64,000 nt of DNA, from contig JAQMRL010000002.1 in the NCBI GenBank assembly GCA_035578175.1, positions 102,588,748 through 102,652,747 of the forward strand. The letters run 5' to 3'. A program made the position numbers and the translations under genes. The notes below the pieces were generated by a model, which made no database searches, had not been told where the DNA came from, and saw nothing but the letters and a program-made list of their open reading frames with translations. Position 1 is the first letter of the stretch. The number at the start of each line of letters is the position of its first letter. Source of the stretch: Catonia carolina. Its lineage: Eukaryota; Arthropoda; Insecta; Hemiptera; Achilidae. Below are positions 34,091 through 45,655 of this stretch, one piece after another.

Positions 34091-36276
34091 GGTGATATCT
34101 ATCCAATGCCATTCTTTCGATGTACGTATACCATACCAACTGTCTGCTCTCTGTTGTGTTTTAAGCATGTAGTTACTGTACTTAAATTTTGTTTGCTGAA
34201 AATGTTAAACCGGAAGTTTACTGTGCATGGATTTCAAATATACTTCGCGTTTCGTGAAGTCTGAAATCAAAAGAGTGATTTTAAAAATTATGTCCGCATG
34301 TGTGTGTGTTCGTTCTGGATACTTTGGTATCATAAATTCCTGTTTATCCATCGTTCCATTTCATCCGTTACTTCACAACTATTTTCCTAAACATCTTAAA
34401 AGTTGCTGACACTGACGTGTTACTTTTACAAAGATAGCGTGATTTGGCTGCAAGAAAACCTCAAACAGTTCGGAAACGAACATCAATGACAGTTTTTTTA
34501 AAATACGATTAAATAGGTACCTAATTAGGAATTAAACGATATTTTTTAATTCAGGTAGGTGAAAAAATATAAAACCCTTTTTTATTTTCTATATAACTTT
34601 TTTGTTTGGAAATGAGGTTAACTAAATATTCTTAAGTTGGCCTATAAATTTTATGATAAGTACTGTTTTACTGAATTTGTTTTTAATGTTATTTCTTCAG
34701 TTATTATGGTGTTTGTTACTTTGTAATTAAAGATCATTAATATAAAACTCACATTGGAAATAATAAATTTTCTGTGTACTTCCCGCTTAATCCTTCTTTT
34801 TCCGGACATCCGTCACTCCGGCTACTCATTTGTTACAATTTACCGAGTTTCACTTTATTGCATAACAAGTTTTCCAGAACATTTTTAGTTGTCTGCTAAA
34901 CATTGTAAAAGCTTATGTTACAGAAAAAGATTTTTAATATTTCAAATCACAACATTGTGATATCCGTATATAAAATAATACATAAATGAATTTGAACCGA
35001 AGCGAGCTACAGGTATTGGCGAACCGGCCGGGGTGCTAGTAGTGATTAAGTAAAATGTGGTCATTCTTGAAGATTAGTGAGAAATGTAGTGCAATTTGTC
35101 GTATTGTGTTTTTATTTAAGATTATCTTAAATCACCTGTGTGCTTAGTTTGAGAAAGCAAATGAAAAAATTACTAAGTAAGAAAATAATACAGTCTCATT
35201 TTATTTATTTTAAAACTGCTGAAAAGAAATTAATGCTAGGAAGTGATTTATTAGGTAATCAAGACTTAGTTTCTCATATGTTAACAAATCTTTTAACACA
35301 GTTTATAAAGTAGTTTAAAATGAGTTAAAAATATGTTTTAAATACATTAAAATGTATTAAAGAGGACGTTTTCTTTTTTAAAAGCAATCATTCAGAGCTG
35401 TCTTCTGCTAGGTGATAGATTACGAAAACGTTGTGTACTTGTTTCCTCCATAATGTCTTTTCCCTTTAAACCTTTTATCATCCATCCCTTTGGTTTTCGT
35501 AAAAAAAGAAATAACCGCACTATTCGTACAATTTAAGTAAATATAACAATAAAGTAGTGTAATCTGTGTGTACTGGTAACCCATGAATATGTCAACTTTA
35601 TCTAAAACACGTTAAAATGTTTTATTATAAAAATATTTATTTTACGAGCCACAAAATTGTGTTAATTACACTACTTTAAGTCACTTCGGATTGGATTAAC
35701 GCCAAACGTAACAGAATATAAAAAATGTTCATAACATTTCTAAGAAAAATATGTGTTATTCTTTATTCATTTAATTACCGGATACATTTACCTACGTTTA
35801 AAACCAAAATTACAATATCTCTATACTCTGTCTAACAGTCGGAATATACCATTGCTTATATGGCCAGAGCGCTGTTACGTACTGTGTTAAAAACATTGAC
35901 TCACGCTATGAAAATAAAAGTTCATCTTATTGTATAAAAAACTGGGCGGCGTACAGCTGTGCACATGGATCCCGCGCTATTAACCAACTTGAAAATATCT
36001 ACTATTGTTTTCTAGCCATGTTTTTACGGTAAATAATTTCGCTTCATTCAACATTTGATAGATTTATTTTAATACATACGAAATTTAATATTACGAAGTT
36101 GTGCTTCGTTTTTCACGGACCTTACATGTATTGGAAAGCCATTAAATTTCTATCTTTTAGTCAATTCTTTCTTTTAGCCCTGCGTGCATTAACGTGATTG
36201 TCGGAAGCCGATGTTCTGTTAAATGAAAGTTATACACCAACCTACGTACGACACATTTATCAAAATCACCCATTTT
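34091..36276. other. 2.2 kb unrecognised DNA
   Basis: AT-rich; no supported ORF, tRNA-like box or repeat shared with the rest of the window. Confidence 0.4.
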
Positions 36277-36427
36277 AAATTAAATTTTAAGCACGTAAAG
36301 CTTGAAACTTACAATAAACCGAGAAAATAATCTAACTTCATACATGAAATCCTATCACCACACTGTTTGCATTGTCCATGAATATTGCAAATTAAATATT
36401 GCCGAATTTTCAAATTAAATTTTACCT

Positions 36428-37022
36428 GTTGTTTAGGTCAACAGCCGAAAGGCTGGTTTGAACCTCTAGAGTTTTTACTAAGTAAAAACGAGGAGTAAGG
36501 TGGTTTACCATTGCCTTCCTCACTAAGTTGAAAGAGTATGCTTATCAGCATGCCAGGCCCTCCGAAAAGCACTCACTTTCCAACCTTCAAATGACACCTT
36601 CACTTCATTCACCACAGGGTCCGGCGGCATAGTTATGCCGGCCGCGTTGGCGATGTTGGTAACGTGCTCGCCTCTCATCACGCGGTCTTGGGTTCAAATC
36701 CCACTCGGGCATGGGATTTTTTCATACGTTACAAAAAAATTCATTTCATCATTCACCGTCTGCATTAGCAGCAATTTGCAAAACAGTCGGACGTTAAACA
36801 AAAAAAAAAAAAAAAAAAAAAAATGCATAGTGAAATTCATTACTCTCAGAGGAGATAACTCTGACTGGTGTCTTTTACACCTCTACCTCTTCTGTTCTTA
36901 AATAGTTCAGTCATATAAGTGGCTGACTATGTGATAAGAAACAGAACTATTTTTTTTAGCCCTGGACCAAACAGATAGAGTGCAATTAAAATAACACTCC
37001 ACCTGCCCGTTTTGGGCAAAAG
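36428..37022 (-). mobile_element. Family A retroposon, copy A9 (carries a nested SINE)
   Basis: Full-length reverse copy with an 8 bp TSD TTTTACCT (36420-36427 and 37023-37030). A family C SINE is inserted between the 'GGGTCTGGCTG' and 'GAAATTCATTACTC' parts. Confidence 0.9.
36634..36824 (+). mobile_element. Family C tRNA-derived SINE, nested in A9
   Basis: GCCGGCCGCGTTGGCG head with B-box GGTTCAAATCC, CACCGTCTGCATTAGCAG body and a 20+ base poly(A). A TSD, GCATAGT, lies at 36627-36633 and 36825-36831. Its A box is slightly degraded (TGGCGATGTTGG). Confidence 0.92.
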
Positions 37023-37111
37023 TTTTACCTATGGATAGCTTGAAACTTACAATAAACCGAGGAAATAATCTAACTTTATACACAAAATGCTGTAGCCACA
37101 CTGAATTGTAA

Positions 37112-39144
37112 TTCATTATTTTATTGTGATTCAGCATGATGATTAATTGGGCTATATTTAGACTGTGTATAATTTCTATACAATCTTGTACATAAACGCA
37201 AACATTGTACTCTGCGTTACATGATGTTTTTCAAAAAGGGAATAACTATCGCCGTCCTATAATTCTATCTCTCTCTCACACGCTATGTGCACAGCTACCG
37301 GCCGGGCAGTATACTTATGATATTGAAACAAATTACGTTTACGATTAAAAATGTTTACGTTATTATCTGAAATATATAATTATGTGACAGAATTGTTATT
37401 ACATTCGTAATTAAATATAATTATTTATAGGGTAATGTAAAACATTTTGTTTGTAAAACCATTAAATTTTATGAAAAGATAAAATTATATTAAACTTTTT
37501 TTTTTATTCTTTTAAAATGTATATTTAATCCATTTCATCGCCCTAGGTCTATAAATTCTATAAATGTAACTATTTACATTTATTTTAAAGTATTTAATTT
37601 CTTTTCAATTTTAAATACTGCGTTTTTAATCGAATATTGGGGCCGAACATTATTCATTAAAAAATAGTCACTTATCATTTTAACTTTAGTTTAAATTACA
37701 ATTAAAACTAAAACTTATACTTTATTAATTTAATACTACGTATGTTTGTAGGAGAGATAGTAGCGGAGAGCGTATTGCTCTATACAACCAATGTTAAATT
37801 GGAATCGCCTATCTTTCCCACAGTCTCAAGTGACTCTTGGATGTAGTATAGAACCATTAGGAATAGGAACGTGATGATTTAAAATCTGGGTAGTAAAAAT
37901 TTTGCACTACCGCATTACATATCACTTTGCGTTGATAAGTGTTTCAAAAATTAATACGTAGTTAATTCTATCGGGTATTATAACATAATTTTAACGATTG
38001 AGGTTGTTTGAAAACGAAGGCAGTTGTTTTTATGTTGATATAAAAAAAAGTACATAATGTTGAATTGATATTCGATAGAAATTGTTTGTATTCAGTTCAG
38101 CTTTTCATCTCGTGAAACTCTTCTTTTGGTTGGACACTTTTTAAATTTGATATTTCTCCCTTTTATTTTATAAAAGTGTCAATACCATATTACGAACTTC
38201 TTCCTTATAGAATCATGTAGTCTGCGAGTTGAATCCTTTTGATATCTACTCTTTGATGTAAGTAGGTAGATTCAGCGCTATCTTTTATTCGTTCCTTTTT
38301 TGTATTCTGAATGATTGCTTTATTTTTTCCTATTACATTTGAAATTTCCTTTATTGGCTATAAGAAAAAATTTCCTGCCTTTCATATTGTGAACTAACAA
38401 TTGCCTCACAGGCTTGAATTAAATAATTTAGTTTATTGCTTTCCCGGTAAGCTCTGGTTTCACTCCACAGTACTTTTTCTTGGTATTACTGTAAGAATTA
38501 TATTTTTACCGTTATTCAGATCTAGCCATTACTTATAGGAAGTTATAGGAGGTTTCTTTTAGGAAGTGTATAAATAATATATATTTCGTAGGGTTGTTAG
38601 CTCTTTTTCATCTCTTAAGCTTAAGTGGTCATAGTTAATTTTTTAAAATTTTTCCTAGGTATCACTTAGTTAATATGCATACTGATTTTCAAAACTGTTA
38701 TAGCTCTCTAAAAAGTTATAAAACAACATAATGTAGTTATGTTGGCATATGTACTTTGGGTTGTCGCGCCCTTTTTACTCCGTAATCACAAATACAAATG
38801 GTGGAAGTATAAATGCTTTCCTTTTCCTGGTCAAGCCCCAAGATGCAAATATGCCAAATTTCAGTTCTACATAATTGGGAAGTTATCGAATTAATGATGA
38901 GTGTGAATTACTGACATTATTTATTCTTAACCTAGAAAGTTGCTGGAAAACTAAGAGTTACTCAAAGATCGATGTAAAATACCATGGTAGGGATTCTTTA
39001 CGAGACAAAATAAGAAATGAGATAATCCTAGAAAAAGTTTATAATTATATTTATATAAAACTGATTTCAAAATGAATACACTATTTAAACAAAAACTAAT
39101 AATATTACTTAATTTCCCCCAAAAATACGTTATAAATTTTTTTT
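37112..39144. other. 2 kb unrecognised DNA
   Basis: A 66-codon frame at 38875-39075 contains SLRDKIRNEI, which recalls LINE post-polymerase motifs, but too little remains to call. The rest is AT-rich without a match. Confidence 0.35.
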
Positions 39145-40060
39145 ATGGCCCCATTAGACCACTTGAATAAAATTTATAAATCCTTCTTGGTTTGGTTTGA
39201 GGATTCTTACGTTTTCCCCAATAATACTTCAAATTTTGGGATCTAATCTGTCTGATTTCATCTGTACAAATCATTGACGACGGAGCTCGAGTTGTTTCGA
39301 CGAATCTTGTCTTAATCTGTAAGCAACTTAAGCTATTCAGATTTTTTTTAAATTCTTGTTCTGTAATGTTAAGTTCTTGCTTTAATTCGGCCAACTACCT
39401 TGGAGGATTTTTCCACGAGTTAATTATAGAAATGAGTTGTTTAGTTACTTTATTGTCCGGTACTCTATGTAAATGCCCGAAGAAAGAAATTCGTTTCTTT
39501 CGCATGATGTCAGTTACTGGCTCGATTTCATGGTAGAGTTCAGAATTAGACATTAAGATCCAGATATCGTTGAGTTTCCGTTTTTTGTTTATCTAGTCTA
39601 AATCCTAAGGATTCTTCTTTCTATTTTTAGAATTTCTTCCATTCTCGTTTTAGGTTTTAAATTATAAATTGTTTCGCAGCAATAAGTGGCTTCGGGTTGT
39701 ACTACTGTCTTATAGTGTTGCAGTTTATATTGAATAGATAGGTTTTTTCTTGTATGTATTCTTGGTAAGTTGCTGGGCTTCGCTATTTTGTTATTTCTAA
39801 TTTTTCTGGTCGCTTTCTCATTTCTTTTGTAAGTTATTGTCTCGCCAAGATATTTAAATTCTTCGACAATATCGACTAAATTACCATTTATATTTGCTCG
39901 ACCAATGCAAAGCGGTTCGGTGATCATGATTTTATTTTTTTCGTAAGAAATTTTGAGACCAATTTTATTTGCTATTTGTTCTATGGTTCTAACTTGTGTT
40001 CTTGCTTCGACTAATTTGTTAGCTAAGGAAGCTAAGTCGTCTGTGAAGCCAAAAACTTAC
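39145..40060 (-). pseudogene. LINE reverse transcriptase, 3' half
   Basis: The minus strand begins inside the polymerase with FGFTDDLASLANKL, matching the catalytic FADD box with Ala replaced by Thr. It continues KISYEKNKIMIT, EEFKYLGETIT, HYKTVVQPEATYCCETIYN and KIERRILR (frame 39927-39598). After frame breaks come KKRISFFGHLHRVPDNKVTK and a long C-terminal tail (39394-39143, for example LNSLSCLQIKTRFVETT and KYYWGKRKNPQTK). These are the palm, thumb and C-terminal parts of a non-LTR reverse transcriptase. The KTVVxPEAxY and ERRI motifs are shared with the copy at 17108-17720. The 5' half is missing and several frameshifts are present, so it is inactive. Confidence 0.87.
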
Positions 40061-40136
40061 AGGCATAAAAATTGTCATGTTTAAAAAACATGTTGAATTT
40101 CCGGTGAACTGATTGTTTTTAATAGTATTTTTTAAT

Positions 40137-40192
40137 GTGAGAGACTACCTCTTTTCTTAAATTCATTAGACGCGTTTTGAGGCCACCCTGTA
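40137..40192 (-). mobile_element. Family H DNA-element end, second copy
   Basis: On the minus strand: ACAGGGTGGCCTCAAAACGC, then AATGAATTTAAGAAAAGAGGTAG. It aligns with 6322-6380. A lone end; no partner seen. Confidence 0.45.
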
Positions 40193-40959
40193 TTCATGTT
40201 TATGCTTAAATAATAAATTAACAGTGAGGTTGGTAAAGAAAAATATCTACATAGACTTGCTGAAATAAATACATACATTCTTAGATAATTTAAAAATTGT
40301 TTTAATTTCTTAGTTATTTTTTCCAATTTATTATTATTATTTAAGTCGCACTACAGAATCATAAGCAACGTTTTTAATTTCCATGTTTATTACTTTCTAA
40401 GAAATTTATTTATCATTGTGAATTGTTGAAAATAAATTAAAGTTACACGTCACGCGAACGAATTAAAACTACCATTTTAACACGCAACGTAAAAATAATC
40501 ATTTTTAAAATTGTTGAGTTTATTACTGGACAGTATAATAATTTTATTACACAATTTAATTTTTATGGAAAAATTATTAATTTTTTATTATTACTGTTTT
40601 TTTTTCATTAAGGTAACGACAAATAGTTTTTTTTTGTAGAATTTGGACTACATTTACAAGTGGTGATTTGAACTAATACTACTATTTAATCATTTATAAG
40701 TTGTAGAGGTGTTCACGATAAATTACTTAAAGATTTCTAGAAGTTTGTTATCAGCCCAGATTCACAGAATTTTTTACTGTAGGTCTTTGTTCTTTCTTTC
40801 GCTCATCCACCATTTTACTTTTATTCTACATGAAGACATTTTTTTATTTATAATTTTAATTTTTATAGGTCGTATAAACTGCTAATGGTTATTAGCGACC
40901 ACAATAAGAATTATACAAACAACAATAAAAACAATAATTTCATAAATTAAAACATAAGA
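40193..40959. other. AT-rich spacer, nothing recognised
   Basis: A possible SINE-tail-like AAGTCGCACTACAGAATC near 40343 is too short to call. Confidence 0.35.
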
Positions 40960-41990
40960 AAGAGAAAATTAGTAGGCCTATCAGAATTTGTCTTCAACAG
41001 CAACATAACGTAGAAATTATAAAACTTTGTCACAACTGTCTTTACACTTACATTGTCGTGAAATATTGCAGAAATACCAATAAGAGTACGAGCGCTTTGA
41101 AGTTCTCGACATTCTGAAACGATATGTGAAACCGTTGCTTTTGCGTCGTAGAAAGGGCACACTGTCGGCGTAGATTTTGTGAGCAGGTGCTGGTGTGATA
41201 CAAGTGAGTGCTCAACCCACAATCGGCAGATGACAACCTGTTCCCTGCGATTATGGAATTCGGATAGAAGAAATTCTCGTAAAGTTTTCTTACCACGTGG
41301 AGTTTCGCAGGTGACATCTCGGTCCATCTATTGTTCCAGAAATAAAATAATTGTCTGTTGACTTGTGCCTGTAGGTCAAAATGAGAGACCCGATGGAAAT
41401 CTTCTTGCAAGTGAACAGCACTCTTGGCCGCAAGATCGGCTTTTTCGTTGCCTGGAATCCCTACATGAGACGGGATCCAGGTAAACACTGTTTCAAAATT
41501 GTGTCCACTCAACTCAGAAATTAGCTCAAGGATTTCTTAAATTATTGGTACATGGCACTGGACATTTCCCATTGCATGCTGAACAGACAATGAATCGGTA
41601 AAAATGACATATTTAGAAGGAATGAAATTTTTCAATTTTACGAGAGTACAGAGTATGACATACACTTCGCAGGAGAAAGACGACCAAATATCATTAAGTT
41701 TAACTTGTACAGTCTCGGAAGGAAAGAAAACAGCACATGTACATGCTTCTGCCGACCTAGATCCATCAGTGTATATCATATTATTATACTGTGAAAATTT
41801 ATTGCTAAGTTCATTAAAGTAGGTTTTGAAAATATTAGGATGAGTCGGTATCTTACAGAGGGCTGAAAGTGATGAATTAATATTTGGTGCAACAGATAAC
41901 CAAGGAGGAATTTTAGAATGAATGGAGATCTTTGATTTAATCTGTACTTGTTTCATGTCTATTATAAAATAGTTGTTTCATTTCTTGTTC
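40960..41990 (-). pseudogene. LINE ORF2 3' end with RNase H domain
   Basis: The minus strand encodes an RNase H domain, which removes RNA from RNA-DNA hybrids during retrotransposition. It starts with MIYTDGSR (first catalytic Asp), then FTDSLSVQHAM (another active-site Asp). After a frameshift near 41520 comes TWIPSHVGIPGNEKADLAAKSA with the conserved His and Asp. A further frameshift near 41330 leads to LREFLLSEFHNRREQVVICR and then CPFYDAKATVSHIVSECREL, the usual Cys/His-rich end. LINEs that carry RNase H belong to groups such as I, R1 or LOA; the exact clade is not decided. No polymerase domain remains upstream and the frame is broken at least twice. Confidence 0.9.
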
Positions 41991-42192
41991 TTAGTCATTG
42001 ATTGGCACGTTTTAAGATTTTTCAATTTTGTCCCTCTGGAGGATAAAGTATAATTCTTAATTCTGGAGTGGAAAAATCGAAATAAGATTAAATTGCAAGT
42101 GTTTTCAAATTTATTTTAGCAAAATAACATTCAACCCAGTTTTAAGTAAACATTTTAATTATAAAACTTATAAACCTTATTTTCTGTTACAT

Positions 42193-42330
42193 ACAGGGTG
42201 TTCCTCGAGGATCCCGACATACTCAGCGGGCGTGTTCCTCTCATCAAAATAATGAAAAGTTATAAACATAGTTCCGGAAACGCTTCGTTAGCGAGTTACG
42301 GCTGGCAAAAGATTTCGCCTTGGGTTCAAA
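42193..42330 (+). mobile_element. Family G DNA-element end, second copy
   Basis: Starts ACAGGGTGTTCCTCGAGG and contains ATAAACATAGTTCCGGAAAC and GCGAGTTACGGCTGGC in the same order as the minus strand of 3940-4326. Confidence 0.5.
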
Positions 42331-43104
42331 CCGTACTCAACAGTACTTTTTCAATAATTTCTGTTTTTTTCTTTTCCACAATTTTAAAACTGGTTAACCC
42401 ATGTTTCACTAATTATTCATAAAGTAATTTTACTTTCTATATGATAATCGTATATTATTGAATTCTGTAATGTATTACGTTCAAAATCATCCGGAAGTAT
42501 AGATCGAATCATGTAAATGTTTTTTAAGGGAAGATAATAGTACACGACGTTTTTGCGCGTGCGTGTCAATAGGTCATGCGGGCATGGTCGACACGCGAGT
42601 TACAGGGTCGTGTTGATTGATGTATTGAAAAGGGCGCTGTTCATTTTATAGTTACTATTTTATTAATGTCTGTATTCGTAGGAGATGGTTTTTCATTAGA
42701 AACATTTTTTTAATAATTTAATAACTTTTTGATGATTTAAAAATATGAAATAAAATTTAGAATTACATCTTACAATTATTTTTGACTTTCTGCCCTTCTA
42801 TATGTTCTATAAACTGAGAAAACTACTAGACCGATTGAGCTGAAATTTAAAAACCATGGTTTTTTATAAACTTACTTCAGGGGTTATTTTGGAATTAGTT
42901 ATTTATCTTCAAAATAAGGTAACGTAGGTTACTTTCATCTTCTTTTTCTTCTTCAAGTTCCAACTATTCGGAGAAGAGTGTTCGCGATCAAAAGCCAGGG
43001 TACTGCTTATCTCAATAACTGGACAGACCACAAACTGAACCTGTCTCTCAGATTCTTAAACCGAGAAATTCGTCTTCAGCTAGGTGATCGAAGTTATTTA
43101 ACGT
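42331..43104. other. Unrecognised DNA
   Basis: No supported feature. A small GC-richer patch near 42555-42620 contains several CpG-rich words but no ORF. Confidence 0.35.
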
Positions 43105-43345
43105 ACCTACCTTTGTACCACAATCACTGCAACCTGCACATGTATATAATAGAAGTTGTTTGGGATTTCTTATAATATGGCCAAGGTTTTGCAGATTATG
43201 AATTTGTTTGTCTCCAAAAGCTCTTTATTCTTCTTCATCATTTCTAACGCACTTATTAATGTCCTATTCATCCAAGATGTTCGAGACATTCTGTTATACG
43301 TTTTCATTTCAAAATTTTATATCCGGTTTAGTTCTTTATCGAACT
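43105..43345 (-). pseudogene. LINE reverse transcriptase C-terminal fragment
   Basis: The minus strand reads MSRTSWMNRTLISALEMMKK and KNKELLETNKFIICKTLAIL before a stop, then EIPNNFYYIHV. This matches the post-polymerase block of an insect LINE type whose consensus runs roughly 'RISWxDRxTNxxVLxxMxKxxELLxTIKxRKLQYxGHIxR'. About 70 codons are left. The plus-strand frames at 43156-43486 are shadows. Confidence 0.6.
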
Positions 43346-43362
43346 AAAAATTATCTCTTTTT

Positions 43363-44286
43363 ACTTTCTCTTGCCTATATGAATATACAGGAAGGAAAGT
43401 ATTGGTTTCTTGTCGATTTTTCGAAATCGAGTTTTCACCGGATCTACACGTTTACAAATCCCCTGAACCCAAAAACATGTTTTTAGCGATTGGTGTGTGT
43501 GCGCGCGCGTGTGTTTAAACAGAATATCTCAAGAATGGAACATCGTACGAACTTGAAACTTAAAACTTAAGTTAGACACCACTACCGGACCAGACACGAA
43601 CATTTTCATCAAAATCGGTCAACCAAAAGTATTAGTTTATTCGTGTAATTTTTCACTTTTTTGCGATTTTCTCAAAGACGGCTGCTACGATTTTTTTTAA
43701 ATCGCCACGTTTACTAAATTTGTTATGCTTTACACGATAGGGTAGACTTCATGTCTTCTGGAATTCTTGGAGAGGCTGTTTTCACGTAAAAAATTGTTTT
43801 TTTTATATTGCTGCTTTAATATGCATTTTAGCGCAAAAATGTATATAATAGAAGTTGAAGAAAATTTAAAATTCTACAACTTTTATTTCAAACATTTCTT
43901 TGTATAACGCTTAGTTTAGCGGTAATTAGCGATTTTTGGTTTTTTCTCACGAAAACGTGTAAAAAATCAATTTTTACAATTTTGGCTTTAGTATGCATTT
44001 TACGACAAAAGTAATTATCAAATTTATAGGAAATTAAAATATCTACAACTTTTATTTAGAGCATTTTTCTCTACAGAGCCTTGTTTAGCGTGAAAGAGTG
44101 ATTTTTCGTATTTTGAAGCTAAACTGAAGTTGATTTTCACTGTACGTCTTTCACTCGTGATTAAAATAAGATTATGTTTTTTGAAGTTAGTTTTTTTGTT
44201 TATTTCTAATGTTTTATTACTAATGTTAGGTTATATTGTTAATTATTTGCATTGGCTAGAGAAAGTTGTGTGTGTTTCACACCAGA
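43363..44286 (+). mobile_element. Family B element, full-length copy B7
   Basis: From ACTTTCTCTTGCC (43363-43375) through GGCTAGAGAAAGT (44254-44266) to CACACCAGA (44286), with TTTTT before and TTTTTTTT after. A short GTGTGCGCGCGCGTGTG microsatellite sits at the position of the (TG)n in B3. Non-coding. Confidence 0.8.
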
Positions 44287-44872
44287 TTTTTTTTAACTTG
44301 GAAAAGTAGACACGTTTAGGAATGTGATGTTGTAAGCTAACTTGGGTATAGCTGAGTTTGTTTCTCGATACCGGTCAACATAAAAAACGTAATACAGCTA
44401 CAGCTGTGTGTTCTTAGGTATTGTGTAGTTATTTTACTATTGTAGTGGTAGTACAGTGAGTTATGCCACCGGTAGCAATTCTATTTAAGTGTCAGCCTAT
44501 AAATTCAAGGAATGTTTTCTCACATGTAACATTGCAGATGATTTCTTTTGAACTCCGTTCATGTGCAAAAATATAATGGCATTGGATCTTGTCATCTCGT
44601 TTGTTTCCTCTATTTTATTTTCCGTTTTATAATGAAATGCAAGCCAACAATTAGTTTATTAGCTGTCAGTAACAATGTCACGTGATCATGTGACAATCAA
44701 AAGTAGTTTCCGTTTTTATGACAGGTTTATTTTTATTTTTTTACTCTCTTGAGTTCTATCTATACTATATAGAAAGAATTGCAATGGGATGAGTTAAAAA
44801 TTTTGATACCCTAATTTTAAGTATTCTTAACGTTTCATGGCATTTGGAAGTGTGTTTTTCTTGTTATAAACG

Positions 44873-45236
44873 ATCAAATAAATGTGGGAAGGATCTGATC
44901 TTTTTGGTAAATTCTAATTTCAAAATAATAGCTTTACAGTGCATCTAGTGGACCAAGTAGACTGAATTTTAAAAATAAAAGTTTTCTCAACTCTCTCCAG
45001 TGGGTTTTTTTTTAAATTTATCTATCTCCAAAATGTAAAGTACTTAACTCCACTGCAAAAACACAAAAATAAATTTTCTCAAAAACAACTCTTATGATAT
45101 TACCTAATTTAACTTCCCTCATTTTTATGGAGCTTACTTTGGTGATATAAAAGATATCCCTAAAATAAACGTGGGATGGCTCTGCTCTTTTTGGTAAATT
45201 GATGTTTCAAAATAACAGCTTTACAGTACATCTTAG
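44873..45236. repeat. Direct repeat pair ~75 bp, 290 bp apart
   Basis: 44873-44950 and 45161-45236 match in CTTTTTGGTAAATT, TTTCAAAATAA.AGCTTTACAG and surrounding words (roughly 80% by eye). Probably an old tandem duplication with a ~288 bp period. Confidence 0.65.
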
Positions 45237-45262
45237 CTCAATAGTGTACATAAAAACTTTAC

Positions 45263-45655
45263 GCCCATAACGAGGAGGTGGAGTGTTAAATTATTTGCAC
45301 TCGATCTGTTGGTCTAGGGCTACAAAAAATAGTTCTGTTTCTTATCACGTGATCAGCCAATTATATGACTGAACTATTTAAGGACAGAAGAGGTAGAGGT
45401 GTAAAAGACACTAATCAGAGTCATCTCCTCTGAGAGTTATGAATTTCACTATACAGCCAGACCCTATGGTTTATGAAGTGAAGGTGTTATTTGCGGGGTG
45501 GAAAGTGGGTGCTTTTCGGAGGGCCTGGCATGCTGATAAACATACTCTTTCAACTCAGTGAGGAAGGCAAGTGTAACCCACCTCACTCCTCGTTTTTACT
45601 TAGTAAAACCTCTAGAGGTTCAAACCAGCCTTTCGGCTGTTAACCTAAACAAAAA
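45263..45655 (+). mobile_element. Family A retroposon, copy A10
   Basis: Full-length plus-strand copy, GCCCATAACGAGGAGGTGG to TTAACCTAAACAAAAAG. No exact TSD. The open frame of A1 is broken here by a small deletion. Confidence 0.85.

Larger units (their letters stand above)
36277..37111. repeat. Tandem duplication split by A9
   Basis: AAATTAAATTTTA starts at 36277 and again at 36412. AGCTTGAAACTTACAATAAA starts at 36299 and again at 37037, each followed by ~75 bp of matching sequence. Removing the A9 insertion leaves a tandem duplication with a period of ~135 bp. Confidence 0.75.

Noticed and set aside
33929..34264. 111-codon ORF on the plus strand
   Set aside because: The opposite strand carries a LINE motif (RRPRKTWIEG); the plus frame is its shadow.
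36635..36901. 88-codon ORF
   Set aside because: It is translation of a tRNA-SINE with its poly(A), giving a poly-lysine run.
38875..39075. 66-codon ORF with SLRDKIRNEI
   Set aside because: A single short LINE-like motif without neighbouring motifs; not enough to call.
43156..43486. Hydrophobic ORFs on the plus strand
   Set aside because: The opposite strand carries LINE codons up to 43345, and beyond that the frame runs into family B.
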